Shown: positions 46,458-57,264 of the stretch, one piece after another
Numbering within the stretch: the stretch's first letter is position 1
Layout of the letters: every line of letters begins with the position of its first letter
DNA from: Isoetes taiwanensis
Taxonomy: Eukaryota > Streptophyta > Lycopodiopsida > Isoetales > Isoetaceae
Length of the DNA stretch: 64,000 nt
NCBI GenBank assembly: GCA_021234155.1
Contig: JAJEKV010000003.1
Location: forward strand, 17,654,386-17,718,385
Reading direction: 5' to 3'
Notes under the pieces: model-generated
Databases searched by the model: none
What the model was told of the DNA's origin: nothing
The model's input: the letters and a program-made list of their open reading frames with translations, nothing else
Position numbers and translations under genes: made by a program

Positions 46458-48549
46458 ATGTCTGCTCGTGCTTTCACTAGAGGAACTCCTTTGCCAGACG
46501 GCGTCTCGTTTGGAGCGCCATCAACGTCGCGAAGTTGCTCGAGATATGTATGACACTGGTTATGATATTGAGGGAGGCCATATTCGCTCACGAGCTCAGT
46601 CGGCGCCACCTACTCCTCGTGTTCCCTCTCGTCCTGGCTCTCCTCCAGCGTGTAAACATTGTTCACAACCTCAGTCACCCCATCATACACCTGTTCAGCC
46701 CTCTCCAGCTTATTTCCACACTCCAGAAAGTGCTTCATATCTCCTCTGGCCATACTCCTCTGCCTTCACAACCATCATCACCCCCTGGAGGAATGGGTTA
46801 TCCCCATGTCTCTTTCGGCCTCCCCAGGTTCAGACATATCCCCAATCCCCTTCTTTTCAACATACTCTTCCAGTTTACACTCTCACTGATCTCAAACCTC
46901 ACGAACAAGGCTCTCAAGGTCCTTTCCCACAGGATGCTCCTTTTCCAGACTCTCAAGGTTTTTCTGCACCTCTGCCACACCATACAGAGACTATGGCTGT
47001 TCCACCTCATTATGTACCTCCTCCTACTCAGCCGCTCTATGCGCAAGGTCCGTCACAATCTTCTTTTCAGACTCTCAAACTGACCTATCCCACTTTTGGC
47101 AGTACTAAAGGCAAACCATTGGATCAAAGTGCTCAAGCCCACATGGAAGAATTTGAGGCTCTGGCTATCCTAAATGGTCACGCTCAACCTCAATTGAAGT
47201 TCCACATCTTTTCCACCACGCTGCGTGGATCCCCTCATCAATGGGCTCATGGCAAACAAAAGCCATTGGAAACAAAACTGGACAGAAATGAAGACTGCTT
47301 TCCTTTCTCATTATGGCACCACAGATGATGATCAACTTCTTCTCAAGCAACTCAATGATCTCCAGCAAGAGCCCACGGAGTCAGCCCAGGATTTTGCGGA
47401 TCGTCTTCACATCCTCCTCAGCAAACTTCAAGAGTACCCCACGCAAAGCCAGATCCTAGTCTGGTTTCTACAGGGACTTCCTCCGGCTATTCGTCTCATG
47501 ACTGAATACCTGCGCCCCAAGACTTTGGAGCAGGCCGTCAAACTCGTCAATCATTCAGTTAATGTTTCCTCCCGTGGCGTGACCCTCAAAGAGCTACCCT
47601 TCATCCCTCCTATCATGGTTCCTCGGACTGCAGTTCAGCCTCAACACTCTAATCCTCAACGCAGTCAAATTTGGTACCACATCTGCAAATATCAAGGCCA
47701 TTTGGCCAACGCGTGCAATTCCTCAAATGGTCCTCCTCATTTACACACTGCAACATGTGCAATCATGCCACGGAAGAATGTACTCGTACTCATCCTATAC
47801 CTTTTCGACAAAAGATGGTTTTTCAGGTCCAGACCATGCCTCAGCAACAAACGTCATACCAACCTCAGCAATTTCAAGCTCAGCCACTTCAACAGTATCC
47901 ACAATCTCAGCAATCTCAGCCGTCAAGAGGACAAGGCAACCACCCCCCTTTTGATCCTTCCATAGCTCAGTGTTATCATTGTCTGGAATGGGGTCATACC
48001 ACCACGGCGTGCCCTCAACTTCCTCAGGTTCAAGTCCAACTTCCAGGCACGAATCAAACCACTTCCGTACGCCTCACGACCTATCAACTTTGGATCGCTA
48101 ATGGCAAACAAGGCCCTCGTCCTGTTCTAAGGAAGCCACCACGAGTGCCACAACAACAAAGGTATCAACCAGCTCCTTCATCCACACCTCCTATGGATCA
48201 ACAAGCACAGGAAGAAATTTACCAAGCTCTAAATCCTCCAGTGCAACCGTCAAATTGGGTTGGTCTGGTTTCATGCCAGACCAGGGCTTCACGCCCCTTG
48301 ACCATCATCCCTCATGACACGCAACCTGCTTTTGCAGTCGACACGATCCCTCATGATGAAGCCAAAAAGGTCCACTTTGCACCAGATTTGGATAAACTCA
48401 TGCCTCGTGTCATGCCTAAGGTAAGACAAAGTATCATCAACCTCATGCCTCATGTTATGCAACCACCCGCGCTCAGCAGCGTCATGACACACCTCCGTCA
48501 TCTCACAATCCACGCCCTCAAACATATCCTAATATTGCTGCAGAGGTAG
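46458..48549 (+). pseudogene. Gypsy gag with zinc knuckles, frameshifted
   Basis: The ATG at 46458 (MSARAFTRGTPLPDG) runs only 31 codons in its frame. The coding sequence continues in frames 46468-47328, 47225-47965 and 47671-48549. Order: Pro/Gln-rich N terminus, a retrotransposon gag domain (LTYPTFGSTKGKPLD through NWTEMKTAFLSHYG and ESAQDFADRLHILL), a first knuckle whose leading Cys is Tyr (YHICKYQGHLANAC), a variant CNMCNHATEEC, a Gln-rich spacer, and a canonical CYHCLEWGHTTTAC. It would package element RNA. At least three frameshifts. Confidence 0.75.
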
Positions 48550-48694
48550 AGCTTCTCAACAAAGTTTTTGCTTCTTTACCTCAGACTTCGGCTCCCTTGG
48601 ATCCTGCTGCTCCGTTTTCACATGTTCCTTTGGAACTCCAAGAAGAACTCGCAAAGATCAAATCCAAGAAGAACTCGCAAAGATCAAAATCCCT

Positions 48695-49621
48695 TTGAGT
48701 CTTGTCACAATTTTGAAACTTTGTCCTGCTCTCAAGGACCAGTTACCCCTTCCCACTGTTCTGGTTGGAGCAGTGGCTACCTCCACACCCACGGTACATG
48801 CCACGGTGGGCAATCAACAAGTCAATCATGTTCAAATAGATGGAGGCAGTGCTGTCAATCTTATTACTGATAAGCTCAGAAAGCAATTAGGCATCAAACA
48901 ACTTTACCATGCCCCCTATGACATCAAGTTGGCCAATGGTTATATCACGCGCCCTCAAGGCGTCACACCCCTTCTTCACATCAATATAGGAGAACTCAGA
49001 TTCCCTTTGGAATTTGGTGTTTGGAAAGCCGGCGAAGATCCCGGTGATTATGAAATGTTGGTAGGCAGACATTTTCTCCGTCAGGCAAAAAGTATTCATT
49101 ACTGGGCCACGGACCAACTCGTCGTTACAGATGGTCATCTCAATGCTACCATGGATTTGGAAACAGGCAAGATCATCTCTGTTGAACATGCCGAACCCTC
49201 TCTCTCCGACACTGATTCGGAAGACGCACAAAATATTTATCATGTACAGGCTCCACCCGCGAGTCTGCCTCTTTCATCCTACCCTGAATATGCTGATCCT
49301 TGGGGTGAGATGACTCTGGATCAGGACCAGGCTGTGGCCGCTTTGCACGATCCATACCTGGCTTCTTGCAATAGAATTCAACATCTTGACCATTTTTCAG
49401 CCACAGAACTTCCTCCCGAAACGGTGGACGTACAAGCCGTCATGAAGCAACCACTGCTTGATGAAGCTCAGCAACCGCTTTTCTTCACGACACAAAATGC
49501 AGCTCCTCCGTCATGTTTCAACCTCCTGCTCATGTTGTCCAAGACACAGAAGTTGTTCCACACATTCAGACTCCTGAGGTGGAGATGGTGGACGTTGGTA
49601 ACAATCAGCCCGTCCGCCTAG
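48695..49621 (+). pseudogene. Gypsy aspartic protease region
   Basis: An open block starts MSLVTILKLCPALKDQLPLP. The active-site region reads VQIDGGSAVNLIT (Asp-Gly-Gly where Asp-Ser/Thr-Gly is usual) and the flap and C-terminal part EMLVGRHFLRQAK. The usual Ser/Thr is missing, so activity is doubtful even before the later frame break at about 49500. It cleaves the gag-pol polyprotein in active relatives. Confidence 0.7.
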
Positions 49622-49749
49622 TGCCAATCTTCCGTCCAACTATCACGCACGCGCCGTCACGCTGTTCAAAAAATTCAAACATATTTTTTCCTGGAGCTAT
49701 AAAGATCTTCGAGGTATCAACAAAGACTTGGGCAGATGCACGTCCTGTC

Positions 49750-51460
49750 TAGCAACGACATTACCGGCTCAACCCAAATTACCGTGACCGTGTCAAAGCC
49801 GAAATTGACAAACTCTTAGCCGTAGGCTTGATTTATGAGGTCAAACATTCTGAATGGGTGAGCCCCATCATCATTGCTCTCAAACGGTAAGATCCGTGTT
49901 TGCGTGGACTATCGCAAACTCAATCAGGCCACGGAGCGTGATCACTTCCCGCTTCCCTTCACAGACCAGGTTCTGGAAGAGGTTGCTGGTCATGAAATGT
50001 ACTCCTTCATGGATGGTTTTTCCGGCTACAATCAAATTTCTATCAAAGAGGCAGATCAACTCAAGACTACCTTTACCACCCCGTGGGGCACTTTTGCCTA
50101 CAAGGTGGTTCCTTTTGTTCTATCAAACTCTCCGTCCACGTTTCAACGCATCATGCTCTCTGTCTTTCATGACTATATGAAGGAGAAACCCTTTCTCCAG
50201 ATCTTTCAAGATAACTTTTCAGCCTACAGTTCCATGGATGATCACCTGGACAAGTTAGCGCTCGTCTTTCAGAAATGTGATGAGTCTGGTATTAGTCTAA
50301 ATCCAGAGAAATGCATCTTCTGCGTCACCTCTGGTGTTCTGTTGGGTCATGTGGTTAGTCAAGCAGGTATCACCACGGATCCTGCTAAAATCAGTTGTGT
50401 GCTTAAGGCTCAAGCACCAACCAATATCAAAGAGACACGCTCTTTCCTGGGTAAGGTAAATTACTATTCCACCTTCATTCCTGGCCTTGCAGCTATTGCT
50501 GATCCCATTCATAAACTCACGGGTGATGAATCCACTTGGGCTTGGAATTCCCATGCGGACGCCGCTTTCCAACAGTTGAAGCTCTTGCTTACTCAGGGCC
50601 CCGTGCTTGTTCCTCCTCAATGGGACAAGCCTTTTCATGTTCATGTTGATGTCTCAGCGTTTGCTATTGGTGTTGTTCTCTCTCAAGCGTATGACGAGCA
50701 CATATATAAACCAAACCGTTATGCCAGCAGAAAACTCAATCCTGCTGAGCGCAACTACTCTGCCACCGAACGGGAAGCCTTGGGCTTAGTTTTTTGTGTC
50801 CAACGTTTCCGTCATTATTTGTTGGGAAGCAAGATCAAGTTCTTTGTTGATCATCAGGCTCTTCTTTATTTAATCAACAAGGCCACGCCCACGGGCAGAA
50901 TTGCTCGATGGGTCCTTCTTCTGCAAGAATTCGCTCCTTTTGAAATTGTTCATAAAGCTGGAAAATCTCATGTTGTGCCAGATTATCTCTCACGCACCCA
51001 CACAGATGATCCCTCCACGGATGTTTCAGATGCCTTTCCTGACGCACAACTGTTCTTAGTCACGGCCACGCCCCATTGGTTTCACAATTTTCAGCAGTAT
51101 CTCCTCACTGGTGCTCTTCCTTCTGAAGATCCCACGCTCTTTCATGCAAAGCTTCACTCACGCCGCCGTCAGTTTCTCCGTGAGGTCCGTGACTACACCA
51201 TGGTTCCGGGCCATCTGTACAAACACGGCAAAGATTTGGTGCTCCGACGCTGTGTTCTTCCTCATGAAGTGCCCGATAGCGTTCGACAAGCCCATGAAGG
51301 GCTTGGTGGTGGTCATTTTCAGGGTGACACCACGGCACGCAAAATTCTTCTGGCAGGCTACTTCTGGCCCACGCTCTTCAAGGATGCCCACGCTCACGCT
51401 CGCATGTGTGATGTCTGTCAGCGTGTGGGTCGGCCCACGGCCATGACGCTCTCCCATTGA
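49750..51460 (+). pseudogene. Gypsy reverse transcriptase, RNase H and integrase zinc finger
   Basis: RT begins before 49874 in a shifted frame (HRLNPNYRDRVKAEIDKLL-like) and continues in one long frame 49874-51460: RVCVDYRKLNQATERDHFPL, FMDGFSGYNQI (first catalytic Asp), FVLSNSPSTFQRIM, then LQIFQDNFSAYS where YLDD/FVDD is expected (50204-50215, second Asp replaced by Asn). RNase H has HVHVDVSAFAIG, SATEREAL and VDHQALLYL. The integrase HHCC finger is complete (AHEGLGGGHFQ, CDVCQR). The frame stops at 51460 where the DDE core should begin. Confidence 0.85.
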
Positions 51461-51936
51461 CACCGGTCGCCACGCCGCTCCCCTTCAGCAAACCCTTTGA
51501 ATATATCCTTCCGACTCTTCGTTTCCAACTTGCTACCACACAAAATCCACCTGCAGCTCTTAAAGAAAGGGTTTATAAACTTGAACAGCTGGATGAACTT
51601 CGAAGAGATGCTTATATTCGTGTTCTTCATGGCCAACAGTTGCGGAAATCCTTGCATGACAAACATCTTAAAGCCAAAACTTTTAGAGAAGGTGATTTGG
51701 TTTTACTTTATGATTCTCGTTACAAAAATTTTCCAGGCAAGTTAAAATTCAGGTGGCTTGGTCCTTATCAAATTATTCAAGTTGTTCAACCAAGTGTTTT
51801 CAAGCTGGCCGAGTTAGATGACACTCCATTACCTACTCTGGTAAATGGTTTTCGCCTCAAACAATTTCATACAGAGGCTACAACAGTTCATTCAAACGCT
51901 CAACAAGAACATTCAAACTCAAAAGACAGTGACTAG
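51461..51936 (+). pseudogene. Gypsy integrase C-terminal domain (core deleted)
   Basis: The frame 51457-51936 resumes after the place where the catalytic core belongs (LKERVYKLEQLDELRRDAYI) and contains the GPY/F module KFRWLGPYQIIQVVQPSVFK. No part of the D,D-35-E core is present between the zinc finger (ending about 51440) and this segment, so a deletion of several hundred bases is inferred. Confidence 0.8.
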
Positions 51937-52043
51937 AAGCATATTTATATTATATTCGGGGAGAAAAACAAAAGTTGGGCCTTGCCCATATATATCCGCT
52001 ATGGGCTGCGCCCTATTTACAAAATCCTAAGTTAAAAGAACCC

Positions 52044-52283
52044 CTACTCCAGGTTTAGAGCCGAGGTGATGCGGAGCACATGGTAGAGGCAGTGCTCAGG
52101 ATCCCAGCGCAGATGAACTACCACCTCGATGGGAGTAGTCTTGGGGTCAGGATGCTCAGCCATCACGCCACACCAGCCGTCCATACGGATGCCGCGGTTG
52201 CGACATTTCCAGAGGTCCATCGCGTTCATTTTGCAAGTAATCCATTCCTGGCAATTAGTCGGCATAGTACATTCGTCATCCAT
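52044..52283 (-). CDS. Antisense 80-codon ORF inside the gypsy element
   Basis: ATG 52283 (MDDECTMPTNCQEWITCKMN) to TAG 52044, uninterrupted, with five Cys residues before the middle (CKMNAMDLWKCRN). TATATAAG lies on the minus strand at about 52329-52322, suitably upstream. MDGWCG and VHLRWDPE resemble MDGHADW and TNLRWDPR in the sense-strand extra ORF (about 55240-55305), which may mean shared origin. It lies between integrase and the extra ORF, antisense, as the antisense ORFs of some Tat-lineage elements do. Function unknown. Confidence 0.5.
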   Translation of the reverse strand: MDDECTMPTNCQEWITCKMNAMDLWKCRNRGIRMDGWCGVMAEHPDPKTTPIEVVVHLRWDPEHCLYHVLRITSALNLE

Positions 52284-52831
52284 GCTCACGAACTGTTGTC
52301 TCAGCTTCGACCACTGCTCGTCTTATATAGCCAAACCGCTTGGAACTCTGTCGATGTGGACCAATCAAACAAATTGCTAACGTGGTTACAACGCAAGGCC
52401 ATTTCTAAATCCAAAATCTTTTCTTCCGCCGCATATCTAGCCATGGTATCTTTTGACACTTCTTTTTTATGATATCCCACTTCGAGTTGCCAGCATTAAA
52501 TGACATTCCTTCCTTTCACGCCCGTCGGTCATTAATATTTGTACCTTCGACCCGCTGTCACATCCCATCGTTCATTCACGTTTCATCTCCACCGCTCATC
52601 GCTTCTCCCTTAACTACTTGGGGACTTAGCCAAATTTTTGCCTCTCAATCGACTCCTTCTGATCTGTTGCCACCTGGCACAACCAACGGTTCCTATTTCA
52701 TTCTCATCATGCCCCTTCGCTACAACTTGTGCGCCCTAAAACCTTTTCGTCCCACTTCGTTTCGTCTTCTGCTCTCCGCCCTCCGGCTTCCTCAAATCCG
52801 CTCTTCCAGTTCCTTTCCGACGCTCTTCGCC

Positions 52832-54523
52832 ATGGCTGCTCCAACCAAATTCCCTATTCTTCAAGTTACTGCTCCAAGGGATCCGACTCTTTTTGAGTCC
52901 GTGATTTTCTCCACTCCCATCTTTCGAGATTCCCTTGCAGGTCCAAGTCGCGAAGTTGCGGAACGCCATGGGCTTTATGAATTCTCCAAGCAGGACCTCC
53001 CTGCACCAAATCCGGAGCAACGCAGGCAGTTTGTCGCTCACATGATCAACACCACTGACGGATACGCTACAAGGGTCGATCAGACCACAATTTTGCTTAC
53101 CCCGGTTCTGCTTTCTCAGGTATTCCAGTTCCCTCTTCACAGGCCTTCTTTATCTTGGGCTGTCTTACAGGAACATGATGTCTCTAAATATGGCCAAACT
53201 CCTTATCAGGCCAACACTCATAGACTCACGAACATTGCCAAGTCCCATGATACTTTTGTTAAATTTCTATGGCGCAAGTTCTATGGGTATTCCATCAAGA
53301 ATACCCACATCAATAAATAGTTTTTCAACATCGTCATTATGGCCATCCACTCCACTCATCCTATTGATTGGCCACAAATTTTGTTTCTCCGACTTCTTCA
53401 TAAAATTGATCGTATCCGAGTAGCCCCTTCTTCCGGCCTTGAAACCGCCGTGGGTGCTCACCTCCAAGCCATCATCCGTCATTATGTCCCTCTACCCAGT
53501 CCAGGGTCCCCCACCACTCAGCATACTATTTCTCAAGCATCCACCCACCAACCCTCCAATCCCATTCCTGTTAACCACCAGGCTGAGACTTCACGCCATC
53601 AACCTTCTCCTGGTCACGCTCAAAATCAAGAAAAACCTATTTCTGTCTCCTCTTCCTCCACGGAAACCACGCACTCAAACTCTCATCATGTTTCTCAGAC
53701 GTCACAGTCTAATCGCCAACAGTGCCCCGCACCTCCACCTTCTCGGCAGGCCCTGTATCAATATCATCAGGATGTACAAGCAGCTGTTCTTAAGCTTCAG
53801 GACTCGCAAGAAACCTTCATGAATGGCATTCAAGCTTACATGGAGGCCACGAAAGCGGTTCACAGGGATCTCCAAGCTGCCACCACGGAAGTTCAATCCC
53901 TTGAAGATAAACTTCAACAGAAGCACGAGGCTCTTTTACAGGCCCGTGAATCTCTCAAGACTGAACAAGAACAGACTAGCCTGCTTGCTGATCAACAGGC
54001 TCAATTACAGTCCACCGTTCAAGAATTGTTGGAGCAGATCAAGGCCAAGGACACAACCCTGGCTGACCTCCAAACCATGTACACAGAACTTTCTCAGAAT
54101 TACAACACTCAACTCCAAGAGCTCAAGGGGCGCAACGAGCAGATAATTTCTCTCGAAGGCAAATTGAACACGCTTCAAAGTCAGGTCACGCCTCTCCAGG
54201 CTCAACTCACAGAAGCTCAAAAACAGAAGATCATTGATGATACAGAGATTGCCTCACTTCGGCTTCAACTCCCCACTCCTGGGCAATCCTCTTCACAGGG
54301 CACGCTATCTCACAGAAGGTTCCGTGATCAATCCCATCTTTTGCTAAAGAAAGATAATCAGATCCGTGACTTGGAGCATCAACTCAAACAAGCTGTTCAG
54401 TCGGCAGAAGAAGCTCAAAGTCAACATGAGATATATATTGAACTTGCTCTCCGCATTCCTCAGGATTTCTTTACGCCTTCCAGCTGGATTATGTGGTTGC
54501 CCAATGCCACCTTTTTCTTCTGA
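52832..54523 (+). pseudogene. Gypsy extra ORF, N-terminal and coiled-coil part
   Basis: One frame is open from ATG 52832 (MAAPTKFPILQVTAPRDPTL) to 54523, with a single TAG at 53318-53320. The first 200 residues are globular (ILLTPVLLSQVFQFP, WPQILFLRLLHKIDRIR). A Ser/Pro/Gln/His-rich linker follows, then about 220 residues of strong heptad-rich coiled coil (EDKLQQKHEALLQARESLKT onward). A frameshift at about 54500 leads to the next block. The first part distantly recalls plant-mobile-domain-like proteins carried by transposons, but this is uncertain. Confidence 0.55.
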
Positions 54524-55734
54524 AGTGGTATTCGGCACACGGCAAGCTTAATGAGCCCTTGGACCAAGCGGATCTTCTCCGGATTTGGCCGGACCTTTCC
54601 ATAGAAGACAAAGGCTTACTCTGTGCCCTTTTTGTCTTTGATCAACTCCACTGTGCACTGATTTTTTTCATTTTCCGGGTTGTTCAGCCTATGGCTTACA
54701 TTTTTCATGATTTTTATCTGGCTGATACACAGGATAAGTTCTTAGATGGGCCTCATCGGATTTTTCAAGGCAACTCTCATGCTCATTGGCTGTTATTAGA
54801 AGACAATCCGTATCTACATGATCCTGCTAACGTAAACACTCTTTGCACGGAGTACATAGCTGAGCTTGCTCATCACCTCCCTCTCTGACAAGCTGAGACG
54901 TTGGAACAGGTGCGAAAAAATTTAGCTCATCCTGAAGATCTTCCGTTTGCACAAATTTATATGCAGCATCTGGGTGGCTACAACACCCTGTGTGCCCTTA
55001 TGGACAGCAAGACTATACCCACGGGTTGGGTTAGTCCTCCAGTTTATACCATGCTCTCAGGCTCTGATTGGGATCAGTGGTGCTGTGCTCTGGATGCAGA
55101 TCTTGTTCGTGAATTCAGGGAGCAGGCCCAGCAACCCACGCCAACAGGCATTGCTCAGTCTCTATATGCTTCCTTAGGTGCACCCCCGCGCCCCAGATAT
55201 CTCACCACGGATTGGCGTCTTCCCTTTTGGACGAAAGTCATGGATGGCCACGCGGACTGGACTCCTGCCCAGATCTCCACAAATCTTAGATGGGATCCCC
55301 GTTTTGTTTGACGCTCTGATTGAGAGAATGGTGCTACCTTGGACCACACTGAGAATTGGATCTACATCCCCAATGAGCGCGGTTGGCAAACGCCCACTGA
55401 GGCTATCTCAGGCCTTGATCTCTTCTTGGAGTGTGCTGCCACCTCCCCAGATCCATCTGTTCACAGACAAGCCGGATTTTGTGCTGCTTTAAAGTGCATT
55501 CTTTTGAGTTCTCTGGCTCGCCAGCGTCCTATTTATTATTGCAACCCGAATGCCAGCGTCAGTGCCTTTGGCCTTCAGACCTGCCTTCTTATGGAATGCC
55601 AGTTTGTTCCTGCTGAAGCACACCGTGCACTGGAAGAGATGGTACACTCAGGGTTTCTCATTGACGCTCTTCCCGCCATTGGTCTCAACACTCCAGAAGC
55701 CCTCCAGGCGCGGCACGACCTCATTACCCCCTGA
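54493..55734 (+). pseudogene. Gypsy extra ORF, C-terminal part
   Basis: It is continuous with the coiled-coil ORF after a frameshift. The same frame is open to 55734 except for TGA at 54886-54888, 55309-55311 and 55318-55323. Features: DLLRIWPDLSIEDKGLLCAL, DWTPAQISTNLRWDPRF and ENWIYIPNERGWQTP. No hydrophobic segment typical of an envelope transmembrane anchor was noted. It ends about 20 bases before the polypurine tract. Together the two blocks would make a protein of about 960 residues. No family recognised. Confidence 0.5.
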
Positions 55735-55743
55735 GTGTCGTTT

Positions 55744-55755
55744 GGTGGGGGGGAG
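55744..55755 (+). promoter_or_regulatory. Gypsy polypurine tract
   Basis: GGTGGGGGGGAG directly precedes the 3' LTR. Confidence 0.85.
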
Positions 55756-56319
55756 TGTTAGTCATGTACGTCCTGGTACAGGACTATTCATGCACACCAC
55801 AGACCAGGTCAAGAACAAGGATCCAAAGGCAGGTACAGGTCAGTCGTCAAAAGCCCAGCAGAAGGCCACGCCCACGCCAAAGAAGAGGCCGAGAACAGAC
55901 AAGTGACGGGCCGTCAGCGTCAGCGTCATTTCAGGCATTTCAAGAGGCACCGCCAGCATTCCTGCAAATCAGGCCTCCTTCCAGGAGTCGGCACCGAGAT
56001 CTGATAGAGTATCTATATTGAGCCAAAGGCCATTGTACTATATATATGAGTAGAGCTAGCATTCACGGGCTAGATGAGTTTTTGGTCTTATCTCCATTCT
56101 GTTTTCTCTCTATTGTGAGAGCTCATGTATCAGCATTGATTTCAAAGAGTTTTGTTCTCATCATTGTGTTCTCATTGTTTTCTTTTGCTCTCCATCATTT
56201 CCTTTTCCTTTGTTTCTTTTGCAAATCCCACGTGACACAGCTACCGGATTCTCCTGTTTGGTCCACGGGTCCTCACAGAGGGCTGTCTTGCAGGAGTTCC
56301 CGAACCCAAACCCCAAACA
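55756..56319 (+). repeat. Gypsy 3' LTR (564 bp)
   Basis: It starts TGTTAGTCATGTACG and ends ACCCCAAACA. It lacks 12 bp present in the 5' LTR near 45950, and one base of the terminal palindrome is changed. A TATATATATGAG box lies at about 56040. Confidence 0.9.
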
Positions 56320-56324
56320 CTACC
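56320..56324. repeat. Gypsy element target duplication CTACC (right)
   Basis: Identical to 45830-45834. Removing the element restores a continuous copia fragment matching unit C. Confidence 0.85.
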
Positions 56325-56500
56325 AAAATTTGATAGAACTTTGAAGTATATACTGAAGTCGAACGAGAACCTTGTTTGAGGTTGCCAAGCTTGGTAGCTG
56401 TTGTGCCAGCATCTCCAAAACACACCTCAAGTTCGGCAAGAATCTTTGCAAAAATCATGCAACTCGGAGTCCCTTCCCTCCCCCTCCCCAAAGCGGGTTG
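56325..56500 (-). pseudogene. Copia integrase fragment, tandem unit B (part 2)
   Basis: Continues unit B after the gypsy element: the sequence after the duplicated CTACC (AAAATTTGATAGAACTTTG) matches the intact unit C at about 57093. It ends at a short C-rich run. Confidence 0.7.
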
Positions 56501-57260
56501 CTTTAATAGACAATTTACCTGATTTGTGCTCTCTCTTGGACAAGTGTGCATAAGTTGTGCATCCAAAGATGTTCAATCCTTCAACTGTTGGCTTCGCACT
56601 TGTCCATGCTTTTTCTGATACACACCCAGGTTGTAGAGACCCGGTTGATGAGATATAGAACAGTATTTACCGCTTCAGCTCAGAATGTATAGTCAATGCC
56701 TTTGAACAATAGCATGGAACATATGCATTCAACAATAGTCCAGGCTATTCCACTCTACTACCGTTCCATTTGTGTTCGTGAGCTATAGAAGTTCCATGGC
56801 GAATTCCTTCTTGAGATGCTCCACTAATGAACTCGCCTCCTTTTTCTGTTCGAATGATCTTCAGCTTTCTCTCCATAAACTTATGTGCCATTGCTTTCCA
56901 CATTTTGAACTGCATAAACATGTCTGATTCAGGAGTAAAAAACTAGATCCAATTCTTTTTTGTAAAGTCGTCTATGACCAGAAGGAAATAACATCCTATT
57001 GACTTTACATGTGTATGAGGTCCAATGGTTGGTTTGCTCTTTTCACTTTAGCCTTTTTGCATGGCTTCCGAGACAACTTTCCCATAGCTACCAAAATTTG
57101 ATAGAACTTTGAAGCATAAACTGAAGTCGAACGAGAACCTTGTTCGAGGTTGCCAAGCTTGGTAGCTGTTGTGCCAGTGTCTCCAAAACACACCTCACGT
57201 TTGGCAGTAAATGCTGCAAAATCATGCATCTCGGGAGTCCCCTCCCCCCCCTCCCCCCAC
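56501..57260 (-). pseudogene. Copia integrase fragment, tandem unit C
   Basis: The most upstream unit in coding direction. It is uninterrupted from GAG-pre-integrase to the integrase core and followed on + by the C-rich tract CCCCTCCCCCCCCTCCCCCC. The sequence right of 57265 is not repeated in the other units, so it marks the outer border. Confidence 0.7.
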
Positions 57261-57264
57261 ACAA

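Larger units (their letters stand above)
45835..56319 (+). mobile_element. Ty3/gypsy retrotransposon with extra 3' coding region
   Basis: 10.5 kb, LTR to LTR. Domain order gag, protease, RT, RNase H, integrase zinc finger and integrase C terminus defines Ty3/gypsy. It is structurally complete (LTRs, primer site, polypurine tract, target duplication) but inactive: frameshifts in gag, an altered RT active site, a missing integrase core and stops in the extra ORF. The LTRs differ at about a dozen sites plus a 12-bp indel, by eye. The long insert between integrase and the 3' LTR, and an antisense ORF there, recall Tat/Athila-lineage elements. Confidence 0.9.
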
